In this document: positions 25,791 through 34,524 of the stretch, in pieces
Position numbering within the stretch: position 1 is the stretch's first letter
How the letters are laid out: the number at the start of each line of letters is the position of its first letter
NCBI GenBank assembly: GCA_021775995.1
Contig: JAJFGS010000003.1
Location: 1-64,000 of the forward strand
Direction of reading: 5' to 3'
Origin: Alphaproteobacteria bacterium
GTDB lineage: Bacteria > Pseudomonadota > Alphaproteobacteria > Micavibrionales > Micavibrionaceae
Length of the DNA stretch: 64,000 nt
Notes under the pieces: model-generated
What the model was told of the DNA's origin: nothing
Seen by the model: only the letters and a program-made list of their open reading frames with translations
The model's database searches: none
Position numbers and translations under genes: made by a program

Positions 25791-28250
25791 TTAACCAACT
25801 TCGCTTATATCACTGGCTAAAATTTCGCGTTTGCCTACGTGATTGGCGGGGCCAATAACGCCCTGACGCTCCATTTCTTCAACAATGCGCGCGGCGCGAT
25901 TATAACCAATTTGAAGATAACGCTGAACAAAACTGGTAGAGGCTTTGCGCTCGCGCGTGACTAAGGCAACGGCTTGATCGTAAAGCTCGTCAACTTTTTC
26001 TTCAGAGTCACCATAAAGACCACCAAGTCCTTCACTTGCAAAGTCACCACTGCCATCAGTGATTTCTTCTAAGTATGATGGTTCGGCTTGGGCTTTAAGA
26101 TGATTAACAACATTTTCAACATCTGCGTCGGATGAAAATGGACCATGGACACGTGTAATTTGTCCCCCTGCGGCCATATAGAGCATGTCACCCATGCCCA
26201 ATAATTGTTCTGCTCCACCTTCACCTAAAATTGTACGTGAGTCTATTTTTGAAGTGACAGCAAAGGATATTCGCGTTGGAAAGTTAGCCTTAATAACCCC
26301 TGTAATCACATCGACAGAAGGGCGTTGTGTTGCCATGATGATATGGATACCCGCCGCCCGTGCCATCTGTGCAAGCCGCTGGATGGCTGCTTCTACGTCC
26401 TTACCAGCAACCAGCATCAGGTCGGCAAATTCATCGACGATGACGACAATGTAAGGCAGATCAGTCAGGTCAAGGGGTTGTTCTTCATAGACAGGTTTAC
26501 CTGTATCCAAATCAAATCCAGTTTGGACTTTGCGCATGAGGGCTTCACCTTTTTTACGGGCTTCGCCTAGACGAGCATTGTAACCATCAATATTACGTAC
26601 GCCTAATTTTGACATGGCGCGATAACGCTCTTCCATTTCAGAAACCAACCATTTAAGAGCAACGACGGCTTTACCGGGTTCGGTTACAACAGGAGAAAGA
26701 AGGTGCGGAATATCATCATAGCAAGACAGCTCCAACATTTTTGGATCAATCATGATGAAGCGACATTTTTCAGGTGGTAGCTGATACAGCAATGATAAAA
26801 TCATTGTATTGATGGCTACTGATTTACCAGAGCCTGTCGTTCCCGCAACAAGAAGGTGTGGCATACGGGCGAGGTCGGCAATGATAGGTTTTCCACCAAT
26901 ATCTTTTCCTAAAATAAGGGGCAATTTGGCTTGAGACTTATCGTATTCTTTGGCCATGACCATTTCACGCATATAGACGGTTTGGCGGGTTTTATTAGGT
27001 ATTTCAATCCCAATGACATTACGTCCAGGAACAACGGCCGCCCGTACGGATACGGCGGACATAGATCGTGCAATATCATCGGCAAGACCAATAACGCGGG
27101 ATGATTTTACCCCTGCCGCAGGTTCTAATTCATACAATGTAACGACAGGACCAGGGTGAATGCTGACGATTTCACCTTTAATGTTAAAATCATCGAGAAC
27201 ATTTTGGAGAAGCTCCGCATTCATACGAAGGGCGTTTTCATCCATTTGGTTATCGTCGTTGTCGTCAGGTACTTCTTGGAGTAAATCCATACTGGGTAAT
27301 TCCCATTCACCACCATCAAAGAGCTGGAACCTTGTTTGGGACGCCCCAGTTGTTTGACCACCTGTCTGCGTCGTTTGTGGCGCAACAACTTTAATATTAT
27401 TTGCTTTTGTATCATCAACTTCACTTGAAAATGCTGGTGAAGAAATGACAGGTTCAATGCGTTGCAAAACTTCGCTTTTTTCTTTTTTTATAATTTTAGA
27501 AATAGCGGGTCGTTTTGTTTTTAGAATATTACGATTGGCACTGTAATCAGGGTTACCATAATGTCTTACCCAATCATAAAAACTAAGTATTTTTGAAGCT
27601 ATATAAAAGGCTGTACTTGAAGCCCAAAACCATAGTAAAGAGCTAGCATATTTAGCTTCATCTATACGCACAGCCCACGCGTATCCAATGGCAAAAGCTG
27701 CGAGAGTAGCAAAAACAATCGACGTTAGAATATATGCCGAACCAAGCCCCATTCCATGAAGGGCATCATTAATATTTTGAGATATAAGCTGCCCCACACT
27801 ACCACCCATGTAAGCTTGTGATAACCAATCACCAGCAGGAATACGTGAAAAGGCAATGGCGCCTATAAAAACGCCGATAACAAGGGCAACAATTCGACTC
27901 CAAAAGTGAGATAGTTCGCGTCTTTTAAAAATACTGATGCCCCAAACGGTAAGGGTTACACCGAACAAAGTGCCGGCAACTCCAAAAATTTGTAATAAGA
28001 TATCGGCGGTATTGGCACCAGTCTTTCCCATCCAATTTTGGATATTATCAGGGTCTGAGCCTGCGGTATTCAAAGAAGGGTCTGCAGCATTATAGCTCAT
28101 AATCGCTAATAAAATAAAAGTTCCGCTGATCATTAATGTTAATGCTGTAATATCTATAATACGTCGTGCAATAAATGCCTGTACAAAATCAGGAATAAGG
28201 CGGGCGATAAACCCCTTTTTTTTGGTTTTTATTTTGTATTTGCGTGCCAT
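25791..28250 (-). CDS. ftsK: DNA translocase FtsK
   Basis: Septal DNA pump that clears and aligns chromosome termini during division. Four to five membrane helices occupy about residues 30-215. A short linker follows, much shorter than in E. coli FtsK. The RecA-like motor has Walker A with Lys476 (GTTGSGKS) and Walker B VVIVDEFADLM. The C-terminal gamma winged helix (STSFVQRYLQIGYNRAARIVEEME) should read KOPS-like sequences. 819 residues is typical of alphaproteobacterial and SpoIIIE-like forms. A basic stretch starts the protein (MARKYKIKTKKK). Confidence 0.96.
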   Translation of the reverse strand: MARKYKIKTKKKGFIARLIPDFVQAFIARRIIDITALTLMISGTFILLAIMSYNAADPSLNTAGSDPDNIQNWMGKTGANTADILLQIFGVAGTLFGVTLTVWGISIFKRRELSHFWSRIVALVIGVFIGAIAFSRIPAGDWLSQAYMGGSVGQLISQNINDALHGMGLGSAYILTSIVFATLAAFAIGYAWAVRIDEAKYASSLLWFWASSTAFYIASKILSFYDWVRHYGNPDYSANRNILKTKRPAISKIIKKEKSEVLQRIEPVISSPAFSSEVDDTKANNIKVVAPQTTQTGGQTTGASQTRFQLFDGGEWELPSMDLLQEVPDDNDDNQMDENALRMNAELLQNVLDDFNIKGEIVSIHPGPVVTLYELEPAAGVKSSRVIGLADDIARSMSAVSVRAAVVPGRNVIGIEIPNKTRQTVYMREMVMAKEYDKSQAKLPLILGKDIGGKPIIADLARMPHLLVAGTTGSGKSVAINTMILSLLYQLPPEKCRFIMIDPKMLELSCYDDIPHLLSPVVTEPGKAVVALKWLVSEMEERYRAMSKLGVRNIDGYNARLGEARKKGEALMRKVQTGFDLDTGKPVYEEQPLDLTDLPYIVVIVDEFADLMLVAGKDVEAAIQRLAQMARAAGIHIIMATQRPSVDVITGVIKANFPTRISFAVTSKIDSRTILGEGGAEQLLGMGDMLYMAAGGQITRVHGPFSSDADVENVVNHLKAQAEPSYLEEITDGSGDFASEGLGGLYGDSEEKVDELYDQAVALVTRERKASTSFVQRYLQIGYNRAARIVEEMERQGVIGPANHVGKREILASDISEVG

Positions 28251-28491
28251 TTTGCTTATCCGTATTGAATCTTATAGAAAAGGGAGGATTGAACGAGAAT
28301 CATAATTATTTAGTCATAATGATTCTATGTGATTATCGCTCTCAACACAAGAAATCCTTGGTTTTTCAGCATTATTTATACCAATAGAAACTCTTCTTAA
28401 TACTTTATTAACCTTTTTATAGCTTAATGAAAGAGACCTATTCAGGTTATTTATTTTTTTAATATGTGTAATAAGCAAGGATATATGATTG

Positions 28492-28842
28492 ATGCAAATC
28501 AATGATTTGACACAGATAAAGCCTAATAGAATTCCAGCGGAATATACCATTTACGCCTATAATAAATATTGTGAAAATTTAATAGGCCATAACAAATGGC
28601 AATGTATATCGACTGGCGAAAATCCAAGTAAGGTGTTGGAAGAAGCGGAGAGGTTGTTTGATTCAGAACAATTTCAAAAAATTGAAGTGAAGAAAAAGAC
28701 TTTTAATCAAAAGAAGAAACGTCATTTTGTGTCGACATTTCACGTTTTTGATCATCAGCCTAAAAGGAATTTTTTATTGCTGGTAGGAATGATTATTATT
28801 GCACTTTCGTTTACCAGCTTGATTTTCTTAGAAATTATATAA
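28492..28842 (+). CDS. Tail-anchored small protein, unknown
   Basis: 116 residues from the ATG at 28492; a TTG one codon earlier is less likely. A soluble part of about 90 residues, with the pattern W-x-C-I-S-T-G-E-N-P-S-K-V-L-E-E-A-E-R-L-F then a basic KKKTFNQKKKRH stretch, is followed by a single membrane helix at the C-terminus (about 93-116), ending at the last residue. This is the layout of a tail-anchored protein with a cytoplasmic domain. AAGG lies about 11 bases upstream. It is divergent from ftsK with about 240 bases between them. Confidence 0.55.
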   Translation: MQINDLTQIKPNRIPAEYTIYAYNKYCENLIGHNKWQCISTGENPSKVLEEAERLFDSEQFQKIEVKKKTFNQKKKRHFVSTFHVFDHQPKRNFLLLVGMIIIALSFTSLIFLEII

Positions 28843-28846
28843 AAAC

Positions 28847-29026
28847 CTATTGGCTGTCATCAACATGGCCAGTTGGATTGGTTTCAACCAAATCTGCCAC
28901 TTGTTCAAACACCGCAGCATTTTCATCCATTTGTTCTTTTAATGGTGGGTTTTGCTCTGCAATGGTTTTAAAAAAAGCAGCTGCATCACGTAACAGTCTT
29001 GAGGCAAGTTCAGCATGAGAGGGCAT
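28847..29026 (-). CDS. 59-residue helical protein, unknown
   Basis: The ATG at 29026 follows AAGGA (7-base gap) and opens 59 codons ending in TAG. The sequence has the amphipathic pattern ELASRLLRDAAAFFKTIAEQNPPLKEQMDENAAVFEQVADLV split over two predicted helices, with an acidic tail (TGHVDDSQ). Similar short proteins are, to my recollection, common in alphaproteobacterial genomes but without assigned function. It lies 65 bases downstream of pheA on the same strand. Confidence 0.7.
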   Translation of the reverse strand: MPSHAELASRLLRDAAAFFKTIAEQNPPLKEQMDENAAVFEQVADLVETNPTGHVDDSQ

Positions 29027-29091
29027 AGATTTTCCTTAAGGTTTATTAATTAACGTTTGAAATCTTAACATAAGGACTTGATAAGTCACTA

Positions 29092-29943
29092 TTATTTTTC
29101 TTTTCTATAAGGATGTGCTTCGTACGTTCCCAAAAGAGTAACTTCTTTGGTAAAAAACCCCAATTCTTCCATAGCTAATTGAAGGGGACGGTCTTCAGGA
29201 TGACCAACGACATCCGCATAAAATTGGGCAGTTTGAAATTTTTCTCCAATATAGGATTCAAGCTTAATCATATTAACATTATTAGTAGCAAATCCGCCTA
29301 ACGCTTTGTATAGGGACGCTGGAATATTGCGAACGTCAAATATGAAGCTTGTAATGTAATCTGTATTTTTATCAAATTTGGCTACATGGCTTTCACGTGA
29401 TAAAATAAGAAACCGTGTCGTATTATGATCTGCATCCTGCACGTCTTCTTGCAGAATATCCAAACCATAGATTTTTGCTGCTAAGGTAGAGCCAATAGCG
29501 GCCTGTGTTGGGTTATTTATTTCTGCAATGTCTCTTGCAGCACCAGCGGTATCGGCACGTACATGTTGTTTTAAGCCTAACTGAGTAATAATTTTTTCGC
29601 ATTGAGGGAGAGCATGAAGATGACTATGTACGTCAGTTAAATTTTCTATTTTTGCTCCTTTAATACCCATTAAAGCATGTCTAATGGGTAGAAATGTTTC
29701 ACCGATAATATGGAGCTTACTTTCAGGCATAAGGCGATGAACATCTGCCACTCGACCTGCCAGTGTATTATCAACAGGAATTATGGCTAAATCTGCCTTT
29801 TCAGTTTGGACAGCTTTAAAAGCTTTATAAAAAGTCTCACAAGGCAAAGTTTCGGCATCTGGAAAGACTTCACGGCAGGCAAGATCAGAATAGGCTCCCA
29901 TGGATCCTTGAAAAGCGATGATTTTCTTGACGTTATTTGCCAT
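29092..29943 (-). CDS. pheA: Prephenate dehydratase
   Basis: Converts prephenate to phenylpyruvate in phenylalanine synthesis. The catalytic domain (about 1-185) starts IAFQGSMGAYSD and includes IIPVDNTLAGRV and the diagnostic DHNTTRF (Thr-Arg-Phe); a C-terminal ACT domain (about 195-275) binds phenylalanine for feedback control. No chorismate mutase domain is fused. 283 residues is normal. It is divergent from the cytochrome c gene, a conserved alphaproteobacterial pairing. Confidence 0.95.
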   Translation of the reverse strand: MANNVKKIIAFQGSMGAYSDLACREVFPDAETLPCETFYKAFKAVQTEKADLAIIPVDNTLAGRVADVHRLMPESKLHIIGETFLPIRHALMGIKGAKIENLTDVHSHLHALPQCEKIITQLGLKQHVRADTAGAARDIAEINNPTQAAIGSTLAAKIYGLDILQEDVQDADHNTTRFLILSRESHVAKFDKNTDYITSFIFDVRNIPASLYKALGGFATNNVNMIKLESYIGEKFQTAQFYADVVGHPEDRPLQLAMEELGFFTKEVTLLGTYEAHPYRKEK

Positions 29944-30075
29944 TTTTACCTCTTGATTTTTTGTTATGCAGAAACTAAACCCTATTGTGTAAGTTTTGTC
30001 GATATTTTTCGAAAATGATTTAATCTAAAGACAAGGCAGAAATTTATTTTAGGCTAATCAAGTAGGGTAATTTAA

Positions 30076-30720
30076 ATGGGTGGAATGGAATTTAATAAAA
30101 TTTTCGCAGCTTTTCTTGTAGCGGGCATTGTTGCGATGTTTTCAGGCTTCATAGCAAAACAATTTACGGCACCACATCATCTGGAAGAAGATGCTTATCC
30201 TATTGAAGGTGTTGAGAGTGTCGGTGTCGGCGCAAAAGTAGAAAAGTTAGCTGAACCTGTTTTAGCAATGTTAGCAGCGGCTGATGTCGCGCGCGGTCAA
30301 AAAGTATCTAAGGCTTGTGCAGCGTGTCATACATTTACTCAAGGTGGTGCAAATGGTGTAGGACCAAATCTTTGGAGCATTGTTGGGCGACAAAAACAAA
30401 ACGTAAGTGGTTTTAGTTATTCAGGAGGGCTTAATTCTCAAGGTGGTAACGTTTGGAGCTATGCGGAGTTGAACAAGTTTCTTTGGAAGCCTAAAAAATA
30501 TGCTCCAGGAACAAAAATGAATTATGTGGGATTAAAAAAACCAGAAGATCGCGCAGCGATTATTGCTTGGTTAAATACTCTAGGTTCAAATAAGTCTATG
30601 CCAAGCACAGCGCAAATAGAAGCAGAAGCGAAGGAATTATTGCCGCCTGTTGTAAATGAGGATGTGGAGAGTGCCATTGATGAAGCGGACAAAGAGTCTA
30701 TAAAGTCATCAGGTCACTAA
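30076..30720 (+). CDS. cycM: Membrane-anchored cytochrome c (CycM/c552 type)
   Basis: Electron carrier in the respiratory chain between the bc1 complex and terminal oxidases. An uncleaved N-terminal helix (about residues 7-28) anchors it. A linker follows, then a class I cytochrome c with heme motif CAACH at 81-85, GVGPNLWSIVGR, and axial Met in GTKMNYVGL. A C-terminal extension of about 35 mostly acidic residues follows the fold. 214 residues. A Shine-Dalgarno-like GTAGGG lies before the ATG; Met4 is an alternative start. Confidence 0.92.
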   Translation: MGGMEFNKIFAAFLVAGIVAMFSGFIAKQFTAPHHLEEDAYPIEGVESVGVGAKVEKLAEPVLAMLAAADVARGQKVSKACAACHTFTQGGANGVGPNLWSIVGRQKQNVSGFSYSGGLNSQGGNVWSYAELNKFLWKPKKYAPGTKMNYVGLKKPEDRAAIIAWLNTLGSNKSMPSTAQIEAEAKELLPPVVNEDVESAIDEADKESIKSSGH

Positions 30721-30736
30721 TCTAATAAAATAAATA

Positions 30737-31732
30737 CTAGTCATCTAGTGCTTGCGTATCATCATAAATATGATTTTGACCCTCATAATCTTTAATTAAA
30801 TAAGATTTATTTTCTAGATCTTTGATGTAGCAATCATCAATTGGCACTTTGCCAAAGCCGCCAGGAATATCCAATACGTAAGCTGGTAAGCAAAGGCCAG
30901 AAATTTTTTGTCTTAGTTCTGACATGAGTTGCTGACCTTTTTTTATACTGACGCGGAAATGCCCTGTTCCAGGTGCAAGATCTAGATGGTGGAGATAGTA
31001 AGGTTTTACACGATTATCAATAAGAGTTTGAAATAAATTTTCTAAAGCTAAAATATTGTCGTTGATGTTTTTTAACAAAACACTTTGAGACAATAAAACA
31101 GCAGACGTTCTTGATAATTTAGAAAACATTTCTTTTATATTATCATTTATTTCTTGTGCATGATTAACATGCATGACGATATAAATTGCTTTTGAGAATT
31201 TATTTATAATGTCTAAAAATTCGATATCTATGCGTTCGGGATTAACGATAGGAACGCGTGTGTGAAAGCGAATAATTTTAAGATGGTTTATTTTTTCTAA
31301 ACGGGTTAATAAACCTTGTAACCGCCTGTTAGAAAGGGTTAGAGGATCCCCTCCGCTAAAGATAACTTCATGAATTTCCACATAATTTGTAATATAATTT
31401 ATAGCATTATCAATTTCTTTTTCAGTTAAAACACCCATACCCTTGCCAACCATCTCTTTGCGGAAACAAAAACGGCAATAGACGGGGCAAATATCTGTAA
31501 TTTTTAACAAGACCCTATCGTTGTGGCGGTGAACAATACCTTTGACAGGGCTATGCGTGTGGTCACCGATAGGATCAGGATTTTCGTTTAAGTGAATAAC
31601 TTTTTCTAACGAAGAGGGTAGATATTGTAGAGCAACTGGATCTGTCTTTGTATCCGTTAGAATAGTATCCTCAATTTGCGAAGTGATATTGAGAGGTGAA
31701 TCATTTTCTTTTTTAAGTAATTTACGGGGCAT
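30737..31732 (-). CDS. KamA/EpmB-family radical SAM lysine aminomutase
   Basis: Radical SAM, PLP-dependent 2,3-aminomutase. The iron-sulfur cluster motif CPVYCRFC has Cys82, Cys86 and Cys89; FSGGDPLTLSN binds SAM, and the PLP lysine probably lies in PGGFGKVPID. At 331 residues it matches EpmB, which converts lysine to beta-lysine for elongation factor P modification, rather than the longer catabolic KamA (about 415). Neither efp nor epmA is in this window, so the substrate stays open. It follows pepA by two bases in one operon. Confidence 0.85.
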   Translation of the reverse strand: MPRKLLKKENDSPLNITSQIEDTILTDTKTDPVALQYLPSSLEKVIHLNENPDPIGDHTHSPVKGIVHRHNDRVLLKITDICPVYCRFCFRKEMVGKGMGVLTEKEIDNAINYITNYVEIHEVIFSGGDPLTLSNRRLQGLLTRLEKINHLKIIRFHTRVPIVNPERIDIEFLDIINKFSKAIYIVMHVNHAQEINDNIKEMFSKLSRTSAVLLSQSVLLKNINDNILALENLFQTLIDNRVKPYYLHHLDLAPGTGHFRVSIKKGQQLMSELRQKISGLCLPAYVLDIPGGFGKVPIDDCYIKDLENKSYLIKDYEGQNHIYDDTQALDD

Positions 31733-31734
31733 AA

Positions 31735-33264
31735 TTACTTTTTGTTTTCGAAATTATTTTCTACAAAATCATTTAAAGCACGAACGGCAAACCCTGTACC
31801 ACCTTTGGGTGTAGTTGATTTATCAGTTTTCCACCAAGCGGTTCCAGCGATATCAATATGGGCCCATTTGGTGTCTTTATTGATAAAATGTTCTAAAAAT
31901 CCTGCGGCAGAACAGGCTCCACCATAACGACCAAGTGATCCTAAATTTTTAAGGTCGGCAACATCACTTTCCATTTCTTTACGATAAGCTTTATCAAGTG
32001 GCATGCGCCAGAATTTTTCGCCCGTATTGTCGCTGGATTGTTTGAGTTGCTCCCATAATTTATTATCATTGGCAAAAGCCCCGCAATATTCAAAACCAAG
32101 AGCAACCATGATGGCTCCTGTTAATGTTGCTAAATCAACAATGACTTCAGGGTTATATGTATCTTGGATATAAGTTAAGGCATCTGCTAAAACCAAACGA
32201 CCTTCTGCGTCTGTATTTAAGATTTCAATTGTTTTACCAGAGTGGGATGTAATGATATCACCAGGACGATAGGCACGGTCAGAAGGCATATTTTCAACTA
32301 AACCGACAATACCAATTACATTTGATTTGGACTTGCGTTTAGCCACCGCTTTCATAAGACCAACAACAGCTGCGCTACCACCCATATCCATTTTCATGAG
32401 GTCCATTTCTGCGCCAGGCTTAAGCGATATACCACCAGTATCAAAGGTTACACCCTTGCCAACAAAGGCAATAGGGGCTCTATCGCCTTTTTTTGCTTTG
32501 CCATTACCATTCCATTTCATGATAACTGTTTTAGATTCGCGGATCGACCCTTGGCCAACGGATAAGAGTGCCCCGAAACCTAATTTGCTCATCTTTCTTT
32601 CGTCAAGAATTTCAACTTCAACACCTAATGGTTTCAGTTCGTTTTTAATGAGTTCGGCATAGCTTTCTGGATAGAGTGCATTAGGTGGCTCATTCACTAA
32701 ATCACGTGCCAAAAACACACCATCAGTTATTGCATCATATGTTTCGTATAGATCAGTCGCTGCAGAATCTGCATCAGTGATGATTGTAATTGTTTCAATT
32801 TTTGTTTTTTTATCTGCTTCTTTTTCTTCTTTATATTTTGTGAACTTGTAGGATTTAAGTTTTAATCCCATTGCTAAATGAGCAGCGATTTCTGCTGTTG
32901 TTGTGTTTTGGATATTTTCGATACCTTCAACGTGAATGTTGATATTTTGCGCCCCAGCTTTTTGTAAAGGGATTAACAACTCTCCTCCAATTTCTTCAAA
33001 AGTCAGGTTGTTTAAATCTTCTTTTTTTCCTAATCCTAAAAGGATTATGTGGTTATGTGTAAATTCTTTATGAGCAAGGGAAAGTGCCTCTCCAGCCTTG
33101 CCCGTAAAATTTGTATGACTTGAAAGACATTGATCAACGAAGTTATTTTGGGTTTTGTTATAAGCTTTTGCAGTTTTACTTAATTCTTGACCTTCGAAAA
33201 TGCCAATAACTGTCGTATCAGCGTTGTTTTCTTCCTTTTTTGTAAAGAAAATGGAAAATGTCAT
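31735..33264 (-). CDS. pepA: Leucyl aminopeptidase (M17)
   Basis: Cytoplasmic two-metal aminopeptidase, usually a hexamer. The C-terminal catalytic domain has VGKGVTFDTGGISLKP with the metal-binding Lys and Asp, MKMDMGGSAAV, and the signature NTDAEGRLVLADAL. The N-terminal macro-like domain covers about 1-165. 509 residues is normal. It is divergent from lptF with 90 bases between starts, the conserved proteobacterial arrangement, and is followed by the KamA-like gene. Confidence 0.95.
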   Translation of the reverse strand: MTFSIFFTKKEENNADTTVIGIFEGQELSKTAKAYNKTQNNFVDQCLSSHTNFTGKAGEALSLAHKEFTHNHIILLGLGKKEDLNNLTFEEIGGELLIPLQKAGAQNINIHVEGIENIQNTTTAEIAAHLAMGLKLKSYKFTKYKEEKEADKKTKIETITIITDADSAATDLYETYDAITDGVFLARDLVNEPPNALYPESYAELIKNELKPLGVEVEILDERKMSKLGFGALLSVGQGSIRESKTVIMKWNGNGKAKKGDRAPIAFVGKGVTFDTGGISLKPGAEMDLMKMDMGGSAAVVGLMKAVAKRKSKSNVIGIVGLVENMPSDRAYRPGDIITSHSGKTIEILNTDAEGRLVLADALTYIQDTYNPEVIVDLATLTGAIMVALGFEYCGAFANDNKLWEQLKQSSDNTGEKFWRMPLDKAYRKEMESDVADLKNLGSLGRYGGACSAAGFLEHFINKDTKWAHIDIAGTAWWKTDKSTTPKGGTGFAVRALNDFVENNFENKK

Positions 33265-33354
33265 AATTTTATGCCTTTTGCTCTTCTTATTAATCCATGC
33301 TATTGAAAATTCAATATAATAGTTTTTATCAAAACAGCTAGTCTAAATATAGGC

Positions 33355-34524
33355 ATGTTGTTAAATTTGGGTGTGATGAATTTTACCGTCTTCGATTCTT
33401 ATGTTATTAAAAATTTATCTGTTGTAACAGCTTTTGTCGCTATGACACTGGCAGCCATCATTCTTTTAACGCAATCTTTAAAATTTTTAGAATTAATTAT
33501 TAATGCTGGGGCTTCCAGTGGTGCTTTTTGGATGCTTTCTTTCTTGGCCTTGCCTCGCTTTTTTGAAGTTATTTTGCCTATAGCTCTTATGATTGCAGGT
33601 ATTTTTGTTTATAATCGTATGACCACGGACAGTGAAATTATTGTCATGCGGGCTGCGGGTAAATCGCCTTTTCAAATGGCAAAACCTGCTTTATTTCTTG
33701 GTTTAGCGGTAACAGTTTTATTGCTTTTTATTACGGCCTGGTTGGCGCCGGCCTCTTTGGCTCAAATGGTAAAAATGCGTCAGGTGGTTAAGGCACAATA
33801 TTCAACTCTTCTTTTTCAACAGGGTGTTTTTAATGAAGTAGGTAAAAATCTAACGGTTTATATTGATAAAAGGTCACCCAATGGCGAGTTAGAGGGGTTG
33901 TTAATTTACGATAATCGTCCTAAAAACCCTGCGCCGGTTACGGTCATTGCAAAACGAGGTGTGGTTGTAGCGACGAACGAAGGTCAACAAGTTCTTGTTT
34001 ATGACGGTTCTAGACAAGATTTTAATAAACGTACAGGAGCATTGAATAGACTTGATTTTGATCGTTATTCTATTGACCTTCCTGATTCCGTTGCTGTTGG
34101 TGCACGTTGGAAAGAGCCCGATGAACGTACGTTTATTGAGTTATTGAGACCAGATAATAAAGATGAAATTGATTTAAAATATAAAAATGAATTCATTGTT
34201 GAGGCAAATAGAAGGGTTGCTGGTTCTTTTCTGCCTTTGACTTTTATTGGTACAATTTTATGTTGTTTACTTTTGGGGCCGTTAAATAGAAGAGGGCAGA
34301 ATTATAGAATTTTATTGGCAGTAATCTTAGTTATTCTTCTTCAAAGCCTGTATTTAAGTATATTTGGTTTTGTTGGCAAAAATATGCTTGGAATTTTTTT
34401 AATGTACTTTTTTGTTATTATTCCATTTATAACAGCTTTGTTTTTCTTAAGCTCATTTGGTGAAGTTTTGCGCCAAAAGATGGTGTTTAAGCCTAAGCAA
34501 AATTTACAAGGAGGTGCCGTATGA
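33355..34524 (+). CDS. lptF: LPS export permease LptF
   Basis: Transmembrane subunit of LptB2FGC. The 389-residue chain has the YjgP/YjgQ layout: three N-terminal helices (about 20-120, including LPIALMIAGIFVYNRMTTDSE), a periplasmic beta-jellyroll (about 125-290) and three C-terminal helices. SEIIVMRAAGKS is the conserved coupling-helix segment. The start could also be the ATG at 33376 (MNFTVFDSY). It overlaps lptG by four bases. Confidence 0.92.
   Translation: MLLNLGVMNFTVFDSYVIKNLSVVTAFVAMTLAAIILLTQSLKFLELIINAGASSGAFWMLSFLALPRFFEVILPIALMIAGIFVYNRMTTDSEIIVMRAAGKSPFQMAKPALFLGLAVTVLLLFITAWLAPASLAQMVKMRQVVKAQYSTLLFQQGVFNEVGKNLTVYIDKRSPNGELEGLLIYDNRPKNPAPVTVIAKRGVVVATNEGQQVLVYDGSRQDFNKRTGALNRLDFDRYSIDLPDSVAVGARWKEPDERTFIELLRPDNKDEIDLKYKNEFIVEANRRVAGSFLPLTFIGTILCCLLLGPLNRRGQNYRILLAVILVILLQSLYLSIFGFVGKNMLGIFLMYFFVIIPFITALFFLSSFGEVLRQKMVFKPKQNLQGGAV

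Noticed and set aside
28314-28550. Minus-strand open frame of 78 codons upstream of ftsK
   Set aside because: It overlaps the start of the plus-strand gene at 28492, has no ribosome-binding site and no recognisable pattern.
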